From Pseudisothecium myosuroides (Eukaryota; Streptophyta; Bryopsida; Hypnales; Lembophyllaceae): a stretch of 64,000 nucleotides of DNA. The position numbers and the translations under genes were made by a program. Below, piece after piece: positions 23,130 to 35,095 of the stretch. Numbering within the stretch: the stretch's first letter is position 1; every line of letters begins with the position of its first letter. Location of the stretch: assembly GCA_951799445.1 (NCBI GenBank), contig OX637296.1, positions 9,486,001-9,550,000 of the forward strand, given 5' to 3'. Under the pieces are notes generated by a model. That model saw nothing but the letters and a program-made list of their open reading frames with translations, was not told the origin of the DNA and made no database searches.

Positions 23130-23439
23130 GGTTGTTCAAAATGGTACCAACCACCCAGTCTACACTAGACATAGGATAGATAGTTAGTACGGTAGATTTT
23201 CACCGTTAGATTACTGTAACCCCTGATCATGTGAAAGTTAGCTTGAAAGTCACCACATGCATCTCTAGGCATTCCTTTTGCCCATCTACGACACTTAGGA
23301 AACAGTAGCAAAAAGGTCCATTGTTTGGAAGGCACAGTGGACTACGCTTACAACACCCCGTTAAATTAAAAAGTAGATAAAAACTAAGAACCTGGTCGTG
23401 TTCGGTTTATTACCAAGGGTGGGTAATCTAGCGCCCACA

Positions 23440-23660
23440 GTTTGGGAGGGACATTTTTTTTGACATTTTCATACATCCTCTCTGAATTTTGTCTCTAACT
23501 TTTTATTGGAGGCTCGAAATCTGATATGGATTTTTGAAGATGAAAGATAGCTTGATTTACTAACTTTTCTTAGTTCAAAGTTTCTTGGAAAAAATTATTC
23601 TACTATGCATAAATGAGGTCTGAAATTCTACATGGAACACAATTCTTGCATTAACTTTTG
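23440..23660 (-). mobile_element. Foldback element A, right arm
   Basis: GTTTGGGAGGGACATTTTTT resumes the centre of the foldback element after the LTR. An inverted copy of the left arm follows (TTTTATTGGAGG, CTTGATTTACCAACTTT, ACTATGCATAAATGAGGTCT). From about 23640 the sequence instead matches the complement of 29235-29430 (AATGAGTGGTCAAGCTCTCA), so the outer part differs from the left arm. Confidence 0.7.
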
Positions 23661-24483
23661 ACAATGAGTGGTCAAGCTCTCATCTTCAAATTGTCCCATA
23701 CCTTTTGAGGATTCATGATGGACAATGAATTTCATTATAAAAATAATCTCTCCACCCATTGATTAGTGGACATGGGTTGACATTGAATTGTATAAAAAAA
23801 ATTTCCAATATTTGGCTTTTCTTTACAATCCATTTCCCTTTGATTTGACAAGGTGGCTTGTTAATTTTCAAAATTTCAGAGTTTGAAATTTTGATCAATT
23901 TTTGTCAAGTGTGACCTCTGGCTACAGTAATTGGATGTACAAGGGGCTTGAGGTCCCTAGAATGGCTAAAGAAAGTAACTTACGAGCCCTGTCAGAACTT
24001 CACCTGATTAAAAAACAATTGCAGTATTACCAAACCTGAACTCCCGTTTAAAAAGATTATTTCCTTCTTATGTGCAGGTTTTATCTTTTAACACCTGCAG
24101 TTTGCAAACGCCAGGTGGGAATGGACCTTTACAAAACATGACATTCAATAGTAATAAGCTACGCTGCCTTTCTTCTAACGGAATGATGTGGAATATTCCA
24201 AATCATTTCATTTGAGGGATGAAATGGTGTAAAATATTTCACATCCATTAATAGCTATAAAGACAGGTGACACTTCAAATGAGAGTTATCAGCACCACAC
24301 AAATAACAACATTAAAATTGCAGTGCTTAATATTGTATCCAAGTAAAAAAAGAAGCATCAGGGATTTGAAGTTTAGTTTTAGATTAATAAACAAAAAATT
24401 CATGGTGAACAAAGTATTCAACACTTCTTTGGTTAGCTTCAAAAACCATTTACTTCTTGTGATTTGGAATGATGAAGACTCAA
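23661..24483. other. Foldback outer region and possible TIR end
   Basis: The first 250 bp are an inverted relative of 29220-29430. GCCAGGTGGGAATGGACC at 24110-24127 is the possible right end of the outer element discussed at 11935. No gene is recognisable. Confidence 0.4.
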
Positions 24484-25066
24484 CTCTTTATATACATATT
24501 GGGTGGTAGAAGATGAACCAAACAACGTGGGATATGTAAATTGGAATAGGAGCTCAATCGCTTACTTAATTATGTCAAATTAAAGCAAAAATTGTATTTG
24601 AAGTAGAATTTTAGACCTCATTTAAGCATAGTAAGATAACTTTTTTCAAGAAACTTTGAACTAAACAAAGTTGGCAAATCAAGTTATATTTTATATCCAA
24701 AAATCCATTTGAGATTTAGATCCTCCAATCAAAAGCTATGGACAAATTTCGGAGAGGGGTTGAAAGGGACATTTTCTTTGACATTTTCAAACATCCTCTC
24801 TAAATTTTGTCCATAACTTTTGATTGGAGGCTTGAAATATCAAACGGATTTTTGGAGATGAAATTCAGCTTGATTTACCAACTTTTTAAAGTTCAAGATT
24901 TTTTATAAACAATTATTCTACTAGGCCTAAATGAGTTTTGAAATTTCTCTTCAAACACAATTCCTACTTTTGAGTTAACTATGAGTGGTTGAAAAACTAC
25001 AAACTTTAATCTATTTATCCCACATGGGTTGTTCTACCTCCTACCACCCCATGTGTATATAAAGAG
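24484..25066. mobile_element. Foldback element B
   Basis: Two arms of about 275 bp (24484-24757 and 24793-25066) are imperfect inverted copies around a loop of about 35 bp. Each arm ends outward in a TATA-like box: TTTATATACAT on the left (minus strand) and TGTATATAAAGAG on the right (plus strand), beside a GGTGGTAG or CTACCACCC block. This is the intact form of the element split at 12945/23440. No transposase. Confidence 0.75.
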
Positions 25067-26920
25067 CTTTTCTTCTCACTTGAAAACCCAAAATAAGTTA
25101 TTGCTGATAAATGGATAAATTGCATTGGAGTATTATTCAATGGACTTTGCGTTTTTGGCAAACCATCTTTCTTTATAATTATTTGTTGATTTGTATGTTT
25201 GGTCCTAGAATTAGCAAAAGAAAATGAAGCACACCATAAATGTATTGCCATTGTCTCTGTACACAGCTTACATTAATGATGTATGAATGAATTTTGTGGA
25301 CAAGTACTCCATGGAAGAAAAGGTGGCCTCTCTAAAGGCTACTGAATGTTCTGAAGGTAGTCTATTTTTAGAGTGACTATTTTGGAGTTGATGGCCTTTT
25401 GAGGGAAGCTAAAGTACTTCAAACAATTTTCAATAAATTTTTGTAGGAAGAAAAATGGAATTGGCATCTAACCCGAGTTCGAAATGCGTTCCCTATTTAA
25501 CCTCTAATTACCTGAGCAACCATATATAGTCGCTCCTAAAAAATTTGGCTTGTTTGTGTGAGGGTTGTTAAATTCCTTTGAACGATTTAAAATTTTTTAC
25601 AAGTAGTTTTGAAGGTTAAAAATTCGAAGCTTTTATGTTTCATTGAAAAAAAAATTATTTTTGAAAGGTCCTTAAAGGCATATATGTACTATTCGTGGAA
25701 GAGTTAAGTTTGCCAATTTCACTTGATTTCGAATCTAAGAAATTGTACTTATCCATTTGCTTTGAAAATGGTCCCAATTGAAAGAGTAAAGTGTTTTCAT
25801 GATTTTACCATTGAAAATTTAAATATGCAAGTGTTGAGTTATTTGCAATTTCTACTTAATAAACAAATTGCATTCCAACAATTGCTAGGTGGATTGTATA
25901 ATGAGTTTGATAGCTCTTCATTCAAATTTAAGTTTTTTGGAAGTGCATTTTAGTGTGCTAACACAATTTATAGTAGTGTTCATGTCACCTTCAATCCTAG
26001 AAACCATTCGCCCTTGAAGATTGGGATAATTTCTCCTTAAATCCCTAGGAGTGAATTTATTTAACCCCTAAAGGATCAAGTGTCCATTCAAGAGACAATT
26101 GAGAACTTAGGTAGGGTCATATGAAGTCAATTTTTACCATGGTAGGCTTCTTCATCCTAGTCACGTAAAAAAACAAATTCAGATCCATTGGCTACATTTT
26201 GAGATATCTTGCCTAAAAATTTATATACAACTTTGAGCATGCATGGATTGGCCATGACAAGTTGGGCGGATAAAAGAGATATAGAAAGAATTGAGTAGTC
26301 GGATAGGAGGGTTGATTGGAAAGGAGGCGGAGGTTTGTGGAAGGATTTTGGGGGCAAGCAAAAGGGTCTTGGATGGCACAATGGGCAAGAGATAGGTTGT
26401 GAGTGGTTGCAGCCATGGCATCATGAAGCTTGCCTCCTACTTGGTGAAATTGGTGAACTCAAAATGCATCATGTCAAAAATTGCACCACATGCATTTGGA
26501 AATAAAGTCTAAGAGCAAATTGAATTGATTACTTTGTATGATTCATCACGTATTTCACAAGATATTTAAATTTTTCAAAAAATTCAAAACTTTGCCTCAA
26601 TAAATAATCTTATTGCTCAAAGTAAAGTCTCACATTCTATTTAGCACATACTAAATTCACCCACATTCTTTCATTGAATGCCCCACATTTAATTTTCCAA
26701 CTTTGAAAATCTGCACTATAGACAACCTCAAGAATACACATCAATGCCAAATGAAGTCCACAATTGGAAGCAATAAATGTTCAAGGAATAAAGTCAAGAT
26801 CCACATTTCTTCTAGCAATTTCTAAACAAATCTACATGTAAGCATTCAACAAAACAGACATCAATTGAAGAAAAAAAGCCTCCACGACACCCTCCAAATA
26901 AAAGGAGATTGCAAGTGGAA
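25067..26920. other. AT-rich stretch; single TTAA-type end at 26061
   Basis: TTAACCCCTAAAGGATCAAG at 26061 looks like the left end of a TTAA element, but no matching right end is found before the full element at 26921. A segment at about 26230-26440 is richer in G on the plus strand with short overlapping frames that I cannot assign. No gene called. Confidence 0.35.
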
Positions 26921-27816
26921 TTAACCCCTAAAGGACCGAGGCCTTTTTTCTGCCAAAAAACACTGAAAAATGTTTTTTTTGCAAATCTAACCGTAGGATC
27001 GTACACCTAACTAGTATGAGAATGTGGGGAAAAAATTTCAGAATTTTTGACCGCACAGATTGCAAGATATCTGCGTTTAAAGTGAAAAAAACAAGGTTTT
27101 CAGCACATTGCGGGACTAGATTTTTTGACTTTAAACTTTTTTAATTTAAACTTTTTTCACTACAGAGTTTTGAGCTTTAAATCTTTATAGTGGAGAATTG
27201 GGTTGAGAGTCTAGGAAAAAAAAAATTCAAAAAAACTTAATTATCATTCTTAAAAAAATTGTTAAGTAGAAGTAGGTACAAGATAGAAGGAAAATCTAAA
27301 ATATTAATATCTCTTAGATGGAATTAAAATTCACTAATCCCAATGGTGAGATTGTTCTAGCAACTAAACTAAACCATGCAAAAAAAAAATTGAAAAATTT
27401 GGAAGATTGCATTCAGAAATTAATCCTACAAGTTATTTTTTTCAAGAAGATGCTCTAACTGCCCGAAAAACAAGAATGTCCATAACTTTTTCTTAACATA
27501 TCCAAATGAAATGAATCAAAGCTTTCTGGATAGACAAAAATATAACCTATGAGAAAAAAAAATATTAAAAAAAAAATTCAAATTTTTGTCCATTTTTTTT
27601 GCTGCCTGGGCTGCCCGTTGTCCCCTGTTTTGAGCTTATTTGGTCATAACTTTTTTTCCCGGGCACCGATTGTGAAAAAATTATATTCCCACAAAGCTAA
27701 TCAGTTTTTCTATCTCCAAAAAAAGTTTCAAAAAATCACAAGAAAATTTCAGCCCTTAGGTACCTGCCCGAAAACGCATTTGTCCCCCAAAGGGACAACG
27801 GTCCTTTAGGGGTTAA
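26921..27816. mobile_element. TTAA MITE, second subfamily
   Basis: An 896-bp element counting TTAA on both sides (26921-26924 and 27813-27816), with ends CCCCTAAAGGACCG and CGGTCCTTTAGGGG. The left half matches the other copies. The right end carries GTCCCCCAAAGGGACAA, a marker shared with the copies at 35096 and 39289 but not with those at 22194, 30002 and 51833. Confidence 0.9.
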
Positions 27817-27878
27817 TGAATTGTGAGAATATACAAAATAGACTAACATTGCAACTAGCACCTAATAAATACATTAAT

Positions 27879-28025
27879 GGAAAATTTCATAAAAATGGCA
27901 TATGCAGTACGCCACTTTCAAACCGCACGGTCTAAATTATCTAGGATGGGTATAGATTTCAAAATGCGGTTTGAACTTTAAAAGTGTCAAAGTTTCCAAA
28001 TGGCTCCATTTTAATGAAATTTTCC
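27879..28025. mobile_element. Small TIR element (147 bp)
   Basis: The left end GGAAAATTTCATAAAAATGG and the complement of the right end GGAAAATTTCATTAAAATGG differ at one position. The interior also pairs weakly (AAACCGCA and TGCGGTTT). No clear target duplication was seen and the class is unknown. Confidence 0.65.
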
Positions 28026-29234
28026 GTATTAGCATTTACAAATGCTAATCTACTAAATCAAACCATGTAAAGCTTTGCTACTACTCTAAAATGTGGTGGA
28101 CGCCTAAATTTATTGCATCTCCATTTCTTCACTTTCCCTCCTCTTTCTTTTCCACCAATTTCCCTTGCATTCTAGAACTACTTCTTGTAATGGTTGCAAC
28201 AATGGAAAGTCTCTTAGACAATTTGGGAGAAGAAGTAAGCAAATAGGTGTGTATTTTCTAAAGGGCTTCACTTGTGTTAAATTCCTCTCTCTTTCACTTC
28301 TACGAGAAAGATGTCTCAAAAATAAAAAACATTTGCAAAGATGGAAGGGAAAAAGGGCACATCTTCTATTTGCATCATTCTTCTACAATTTTACACTTGC
28401 ATTTTGATTCATTTCTTAAGATCTCTATAAAAGTAAAGTTCTTATTTTCTTGTACTTATTGCTTTTGCTACTTCTTTTAATTTACAAATTGACTCTTACT
28501 TGGAGGCTTTGTGCCATAGCTCTAGATTAAGGATAGTAGAAGCCTCTACAAGTAGAGCTTTGACGCCTCTACCTCATAGTACTACCACAAGTCTTTCAAG
28601 GGAATCATTCAATGACACCACAACCATTAAAACAACCAACTTGGTTTAGGAAAACTAACTTTCCTACAAGCAACACTCAAATTTTTGGCAACTACAACCT
28701 AATTTTTTTGACAATGAACAATTTTTAAAAGATAAGAGAGAGAATATTAGTTCTTGAGATACTGTAAGTGAAGGACAAAGTCGGCACTTCTCTGCCGAAT
28801 ATTTATTTTTTTTGAAAAAATAAGGTTTGACAGATGCTAAAAATATGGTTTTTTGCCAGTATTCTTTTTTCCACCATATAATTTTTTTGTTTTTTGAAAA
28901 AATAATTTGCCTAAAATTCCGGCATCCACTTTTAGAATTATTTTCCACCGACCCTGCCCTACAACTACGATAGTGATCATGAAGGAGAAGGAGAACCAAT
29001 TGTCTAAGATTTGCTATGGTCTAAGAAACTTTTCTATATTGCAAATGCCTACCACTTCAAATCTAAAAAACAAAGAAGAGAAGGGAAAGAATTACCTTTG
29101 GAGGAGGCACTAGGGTCAAGAGGAGGCACCACTAGTAGAAAGGAGGGTCAATTGTACCAATGAAAAATGACTATCATATCTAGAGGTCACCTTTGGCAAA
29201 AAATAAATTAAGAAATTTTAAGCCTAATGATTTT
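28026..29234. other. AT-rich stretch, no gene seen
   Basis: Several overlapping short frames occur on both strands at 28100-29110. None resembles a family I know and none has supporting context. Confidence 0.4.
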
Positions 29235-29920
29235 GAAAATTAACAAGCCACCTTGCCAAATCCAAGGAATTTTAGTTGTTAAGAAAGTTGAAATGTTGGA
29301 AAATATTCCAATACATCTACATGTCAACACATGTCCACTAAGTAATAGGTGGAGAGGTCATTTTTATAATGAATCTCCAAAAGGATATGGAACAATTTGA
29401 AGATGAGAGCTTGACCACTCATTGTCAAAACGCAGGAATTGTGTTCAATGTAGAACTTTAAACCTCATTTTGACATAGTAGAATAACTTTTTTCTTAGAA
29501 TTTTGAACTAGTGAATTTATTAAATCAAGCTAAATTTCATCCAGAGTTTGCGATTGAGATTTTGAGTCTTCAATCAAAAGTTATGAACAAAATTCAGAGA
29601 GGGTGTTTGAAAATGTCAAAAAAAATGTCCTTCCCCAACCTTTCTTTGAATTTTGTTCATAATTTTTTATTGGAATCTTGAAATCTCAAATGTACTTTTG
29701 GAGATGAAATTTAGCTTGATTTTCCAACTTTTTCTACTTCAAAATTGTTCAAAAAAAATAATTCTACTGTGCCAAAATGAGGTCTGAATTTCTACATCAA
29801 ATACAATTATTGCTTGTGATTTAACTAGGTATAAGTGGTTGAGCTTCTACTAATCCTAATATACATATCCCACATGGGTTGTTCTACCTCCTACAACCCC
29901 ACTTGTATGAAGACATTGTC
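29235..29920. mobile_element. Foldback element C
   Basis: Arms at about 29420-29603 and 29646-29900 are inverted relatives around a short loop with GTGTTTGAAAATGTC. Both match elements A and B (ATCAAAAGTTATGAACAAAA, CCACATGGGTTGTTCTACCT). The left flank 29235-29420 matches the complement of 23640-23900. The outward TATA block of the right arm is degenerate here (CTTGTATGAAG). Confidence 0.65.
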
Positions 29921-30001
29921 TATGCAACTTCTTCCACTCACAATAAAAGTTACTTTTGAATCTATGAGAGGTGGTTGCTGAAAATTTCAACATTTTTTAT
30001 T

Positions 30002-30941
30002 TTAACCCCTAAAGGCCCAAGGCCTTTTTTCTGCCAAAAACCCATCAAAACTGCCATTTCTATAGCAAGGAGTAAAAAAACTGAAAAATGTTTTTTTTGC
30101 AAATCTAACCATAGGATCTTACACCTAACTAGTATGAGAATGTGTGGAAAAAATTTCAAAATTTTTGACCGCTCAGATTGCAAGATATCTGCGTTTAAAG
30201 TGGAAAAAACAAGTATTTCAGCACATTGCGGGACTAGATTTTTTGACTTTAAACATTTTGCACTTAAAATTTTTGCACTACAGAGTTTTGTGCTTCAAAT
30301 CTTTATAGTGGAGAATTGAGTTGAGAGTCTAGGAAAAAAAAATATATTCAAAAAAACTTAATCATCATTCCTAAAAAAATTATTAAGTAGAAGTAGGTAC
30401 GAGATAGAAGGAAAATCTAAAACATTAATATATTTTAGATGGAATTAAAATACACTAATCCCAATGGTGAGATTGTTCTAGCAAGTAAACTAAACCATGA
30501 GAATTTTATTTTATTTTAAATTGCAAAAATAGCATTTAGAAATGAATTTTACAAGTTATTTTTTTCAAGAAGATGCTCTAACTGCCCGAAAAACAAGAAT
30601 GTCCATAACTTTCTCATAACAAATCCAAATGAAATGAATCAAAGCTTTCCAGATAGACAAAAATATAATCTACAAGAAAAAAAATATTTAAAAAAAAAAA
30701 TCAAATTTTTGCCAAATTTTTCTTGCTGCCCAGACTGCCCAGTTACGAAAAAACTAACATATTTGGCCATAACTTTTGACTCCTATTTTCAAATGTGCTG
30801 AAATTTAGTGCATATGAAAGATATTCCTTGCGCCCACCTTCTTCTAAAATTTCAGCTTAAAATATGGAAATCTCTAGTCACACGGACCTGCCCAAAATTT
30901 CTATACGGCCAAAAAACGCAGTCCGGTCCTTTAGGGGTTAA
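30002..30941. mobile_element. TTAA MITE, first subfamily
   Basis: A 940-bp element counting TTAA on both sides (30002-30005 and 30938-30941), with ends CCCCTAAAGGCCC and GGTCCTTTAGGGG. It is very close to the copy at 22194 across its whole length, which suggests recent amplification. Confidence 0.9.
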
Positions 30942-31136
30942 TGCCAAATTTGTAAGCAATTATATTTTAAAGTTCTAAAGTGCATTTTGGACTTTGATTA
31001 ATTATTTGGTAAACATGTGCCAAAGATAACCTCTGGGTACAATAGTGATTATTACTCATATAAATGACGCTAAAGCAAACCTATTGTGCATTGCAATTAT
31101 TGATCAAGAATTCAAATGACTACTTGATGATTTCTA

Positions 31137-31535
31137 TGGTAGAGCCACCCATAACCGACTGAATAAGCACCTACGGACATGATGTGGGGTACTTGAAGGC
31201 GAAAGAAAAATTCCTGCAGGTGTAGAGACAGAAATGATGGGGATTGCCCAAATTTTGGGAATTTTATCACCCAAAGTCAATTTACAATGAATTTTGCAAG
31301 GCAAAAGTTGCACCGGACCCATGGCCAATATGTAGAGTCTTCCAATTTCGATCATTCAATAACTTTTTACCTAATCATTATTTCCTACTTTTTTTTCCAC
31401 AACTTGGGACATGTGTCATGTATTTATTAGTTCCAACCTTGAAAATGAAAAAAAAAAACATTCTAAGCATGGTCAAAAATACGTGCACCTATAGGTCGGG
31501 AATGGGTCACTGGTCGGTGATGGGTGGCTCTACCA
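31137..31535. mobile_element. TIR element with TA duplication (399 bp)
   Basis: Ends TGGTAGAGCCACCCATAACC and, on the complement of the right side, TGGTAGAGCCACCCATCACC are nearly identical. TA lies on both sides (31135-31136 and 31536-31537), which would fit a Tc1/mariner-class MITE. No transposase; the longest frames inside it are not family-like. Confidence 0.75.
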
Positions 31536-31537
31536 TA

Positions 31538-33460
31538 GATTAGATCAGCAACAAGAATTATTTTTCTCTATAATTTAGTTTGCGTTCTGCACCCTTCTCA
31601 GTGATGTGGATTGTGCCAAGTCATGCTTTAGTTGTCCAATCATAAAGTCAACACAATAGTTGACTACGAAAGACCTGAGGATTGACTAAGGATTGCCATT
31701 GGGACAAGCTGAATATTAAAGTAAATAAATTCCATATTGACTTGTCTAACTAAGAGTAGTTGCAGTTTAGTCGTGGTTCAATCATTTTGTGAATGACTAC
31801 TTGGTTATCATTTCAATCATATCACTAATAGAAAAAAGTGTGTTCTGTAACTAATGAAAAAATGAGTGGGATTCTAAAATAAATAAATAGTGATTACTGG
31901 ATGACAAGAGGATGAGATTAAGAACATGAAGTTTTTTGTCAATAACTTAGTATATACATTGTTTGTTGCCATCGGTGATGCCTGGGGTGGTCACTTAGTA
32001 CGCATATTTAGAAACCACGTGAGATCTAAGGTAAGATACTATATATTTATTGTACCTAAAATTAAAAAAATATTATATCTAATATAGAGTGTGTAGAATT
32101 ACATGTAGGATATTATAACTAATATAGAATTATGTTTAATACATAGTACTATGTATTAGATTTTACGTAGAAAAAATATAGGGGGGCAACAATATGTGGG
32201 AGAAAATAATTCTGTAGAGTGGATTTTTAATGTCATTAAAGAAGAGAAGGACAAAAAATGACACATTATTTGTCTTAAATGATCCACAAACCTTGGATGA
32301 GGGGCTCTAGTTGCCTTGCAAGTTATTTGTAAAGTCCTTTAGAATTTGAAGAATCTATAATAGATTTTGCTTTAATATACTCTTATTTGTTCATTCTAAA
32401 TAATAGAAAGGTCTAAAAGACCTTGGTGGTCTATGCTTGTTTGTTATACTATAGTGCAGTGTCATCTTTTTTTTGTTGAGTACTTGCACTCATTGTATTC
32501 ATTAGAATATATTGTAGATGATTAGCACTAAGTTGTTTGACACAACTAGAGTGTATTGTTTACAGTCTATGAATGTATTTGTTTGGCCATAGTACATCAT
32601 CCAAATATATTGTACTTTAGTTCTTGGTAACCATAAAAAAAATGGTTTGAAAAAGAAGGGACAAAGAAATAAAGAAGAAAAGGATAAAAAACAATAATAG
32701 GAAAAAAAATCATACAACACCTATTAGTTCTAATTTTTAAATCTAATATATGAGCCAAAAAATTGGATTCAAATGTGTATTATAAATAATATAGGGTGCT
32801 ATAAAAAGTGGCAATTTAGAGTTATTTTTAGCAATGGTGTATATTAAATTATTATTTATTAGGTAAATAACCCCCCATAAAATATCCTTCAATCTCACGT
32901 ATATACTAAACCTTTAAATAAGTCTACATGACTCTATGAAATCAATGAATATTGAATAATTGTCTTGTGACAAACATTAGGATATTAACATGGAAATTTT
33001 TGCTAGCTTGAATATTTGTAACTTCAACTTGGCACATATGACAAAAATTTGTTGTGGTGCAATTTTTATATAGTCATTGTTTGCCAATCATTGTATTGAG
33101 AATGCAATAATTGTTTAGTCACATTGGTCATTTATAAAAGCAGTCAATCATGTGCCATTGACTTAGTGGCTTTTGACACATGGCAAGTTGTGATTGCATC
33201 TCGACAACAATTGAACGGCTTAGATTGCATCTTTTTTGGACTACATTTTAGGTTAGCTGCCTTTTCACTTTTGTGGCGGCTAACATGTGCCATGTTGTAA
33301 TTGCATCTCATTGATTAGTCATAGATTAGTTATTGATTAATCATAGTTTAGTTATAGAATACATTGTAATGATTGTCATGTGGCAATTGCAAGTTGCAAT
33401 TGCTAAAGATGAATGATGGAGATTTTGTCTCTTTCATTTATGTTAGGATTTAGGTTCGTT
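31538..33460. other. AT-rich stretch, no gene seen
   Basis: No recognisable frame, RNA or terminal repeat was found. Confidence 0.4.
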
Positions 33461-33700
33461 GCCACCTCTTAAGTGCAGCATCTTCTTCTTGAGTTTTGCT
33501 CACCAACCTCTTCTCATTTTTCCTCTTGTTTTTACTTCAAGATTTCTAATTGAGGTTTTTGATCAGCTATCACTTCTTATTGCAACTTCTTCTTCTTATT
33601 TCTTGCTCAATCAACTTCTTCTCATTTTTTCTTCTTGTTTTTGCCTCAAGATTTCTAAGTGAGGGTTTAGGTTAGCCATCACCTCTTGAGTGCAACAATT
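33461..33700. repeat. Short tandem duplication, about 107-bp unit
   Basis: Two units and part of a third start at 33461, 33566 and 33675. Each contains RCCATCACCTCTT-like, CTTCTTCTTC, CAACTTCTTCTCATTTTT and CAAGATTTCTAA blocks. The cytosine-thymine-rich content gives short open frames on the plus strand that are not protein-like. Confidence 0.75.
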
Positions 33701-35095
33701 TACATTTTTCTAAATGCTTTTTGTTGTTTGCCATTTGTTGTTTATTATGTTTAGTTATTTGTTGTTTGCTATCTTCTTGCTTTTTCATGTAGTAAACTCT
33801 TCAGTTTAGGTGAGTTTTATAGCTAAGTTCAGGTAGTTCAAGTGAGTTCTGGAGTTCTACATTAGGCAAATTATGCAATTCCTTAGTGATTGTTGCAAGT
33901 GAATTCAAGTAATTCCTTGATAATTGTTGCTTTATTTTGTTTTTTTAATGTATTTTTCATTAAATAAGCTTGATTCATTTTCAATTGATAGTTGGCTGCA
34001 GTTTTTAATGGGGCAAGAGGCAAAAAAAAATCATGATGTGAAGAAAAAAAGTGGTTTGAGACATATTACATACGCTATGACTTAATGCAGTCATAGTGTG
34101 GTTATGGTGAAGTCATAGAGGGATTGATACGTTACATTTTCTTGAATACTAAATGACAACTACAGACGCAATTATTCTAGCCAAATTGCTTTCGCCCCTT
34201 TATTTTGCCATTCATTTTTCCATAATGAATATTATATATGATTCTAGAACTATTGCTCCTACATTTGTCTAAGTTATGGTTTAGTCATATATTGGAGTCC
34301 ATGCTATTTTCCATTGCTGTAGATATACTTGTCATTTCCATTTTGTAGTTATGAAAATAATAAATGAGTCTTTTACTACGGTACACAATTGCTTCATAGA
34401 TCTTGTAGTGAATGACTCTACAACAATTGATATATGGGTCTAAATGAGGTATTAGGAGCCACTCGCGACATGCTTTGTAGTGCTTATTGGACTGCTTTGG
34501 TTGAAATATTTATTTTTATTTTTGTTCATTTAGCTCTTGGAATGCCTAAACATTCATGTATGGCTTCATTTATCTATTTATTGTCCATGAACGTCATTAA
34601 AGTGGTTATTTTACATCAAATTGAGTATGATTTTCATCTTTTTTATTTTCATTAAGCACTGGTTACATACTTAATTTGGAGGGATTTTGTACTTAATTTA
34701 AATGAAATAATGATATCAAAGACTATACATAATTCAAATGTATCACTATAACAATTATGATTATTGAGGTATGTTTTTTTTGGACAAATCCAAACAAAAT
34801 TGAGCTACACAATCAATAATAACTTCAAAAAAGTAGTGGTTACGTCAAAGTTGGCTCCTATTACCTCGTTTTGACCCATATAACTGCAATAATTATATAC
34901 TAGTCATATATTGTGCTTCAATAGGTAGCCACAACAAATGTCTTTTCAAATGACTTCTCAAACAACTAAAAGTGATTGAATAAAGACTTTAAAATGACTT
35001 GAGGTGATGCGACGTCAACTAAGTGACCATTTGTAACTTGTTCCATCTAAGTGACCATGTTGGATGATGGATGCCACATTAACGATATCCAATCG
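33701..35095. other. AT-rich stretch, no gene seen
   Basis: A 73-codon plus-strand frame at 34434 is unrecognised. No terminal repeats were found. Confidence 0.35.

Larger units (their letters stand above)
12946..23439 (+). mobile_element. Giant LTR-like element, outer copy (plus strand)
   Basis: The element begins TGTGAGCTCCCAATTTGTCA and ends GCGCCCACA. GGTTG precedes it (12941-12945) and GTTTG follows (23440-23444), a 5-bp target duplication with one mismatch, inside foldback element A. It is split at 13070/17952 by the inner copy and carries a TTAA MITE at 22194-23129. Removing both leaves about 4.68 kb, close to the other copies. Its own TATA box is at 19090-19100. TG...CA ends and 5-bp duplications are those of an LTR retroelement. 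No gag, protease, RT or integrase is present, so a solo LTR is the simplest reading; a LARD-like non-coding element is the alternative. Confidence 0.8.

Noticed and set aside
29962..30319. Overlapping frames of 73 and 114 codons at 30 kb
   Set aside because: They lie within the TTAA MITE and recur only as far as the MITE sequence does; no conserved residues independent of the DNA repeat.
33461..33700. CRISPR-like or regulated direct repeats
   Set aside because: Two and a half long tandem units without unique spacers, in an evidently eukaryotic genome.
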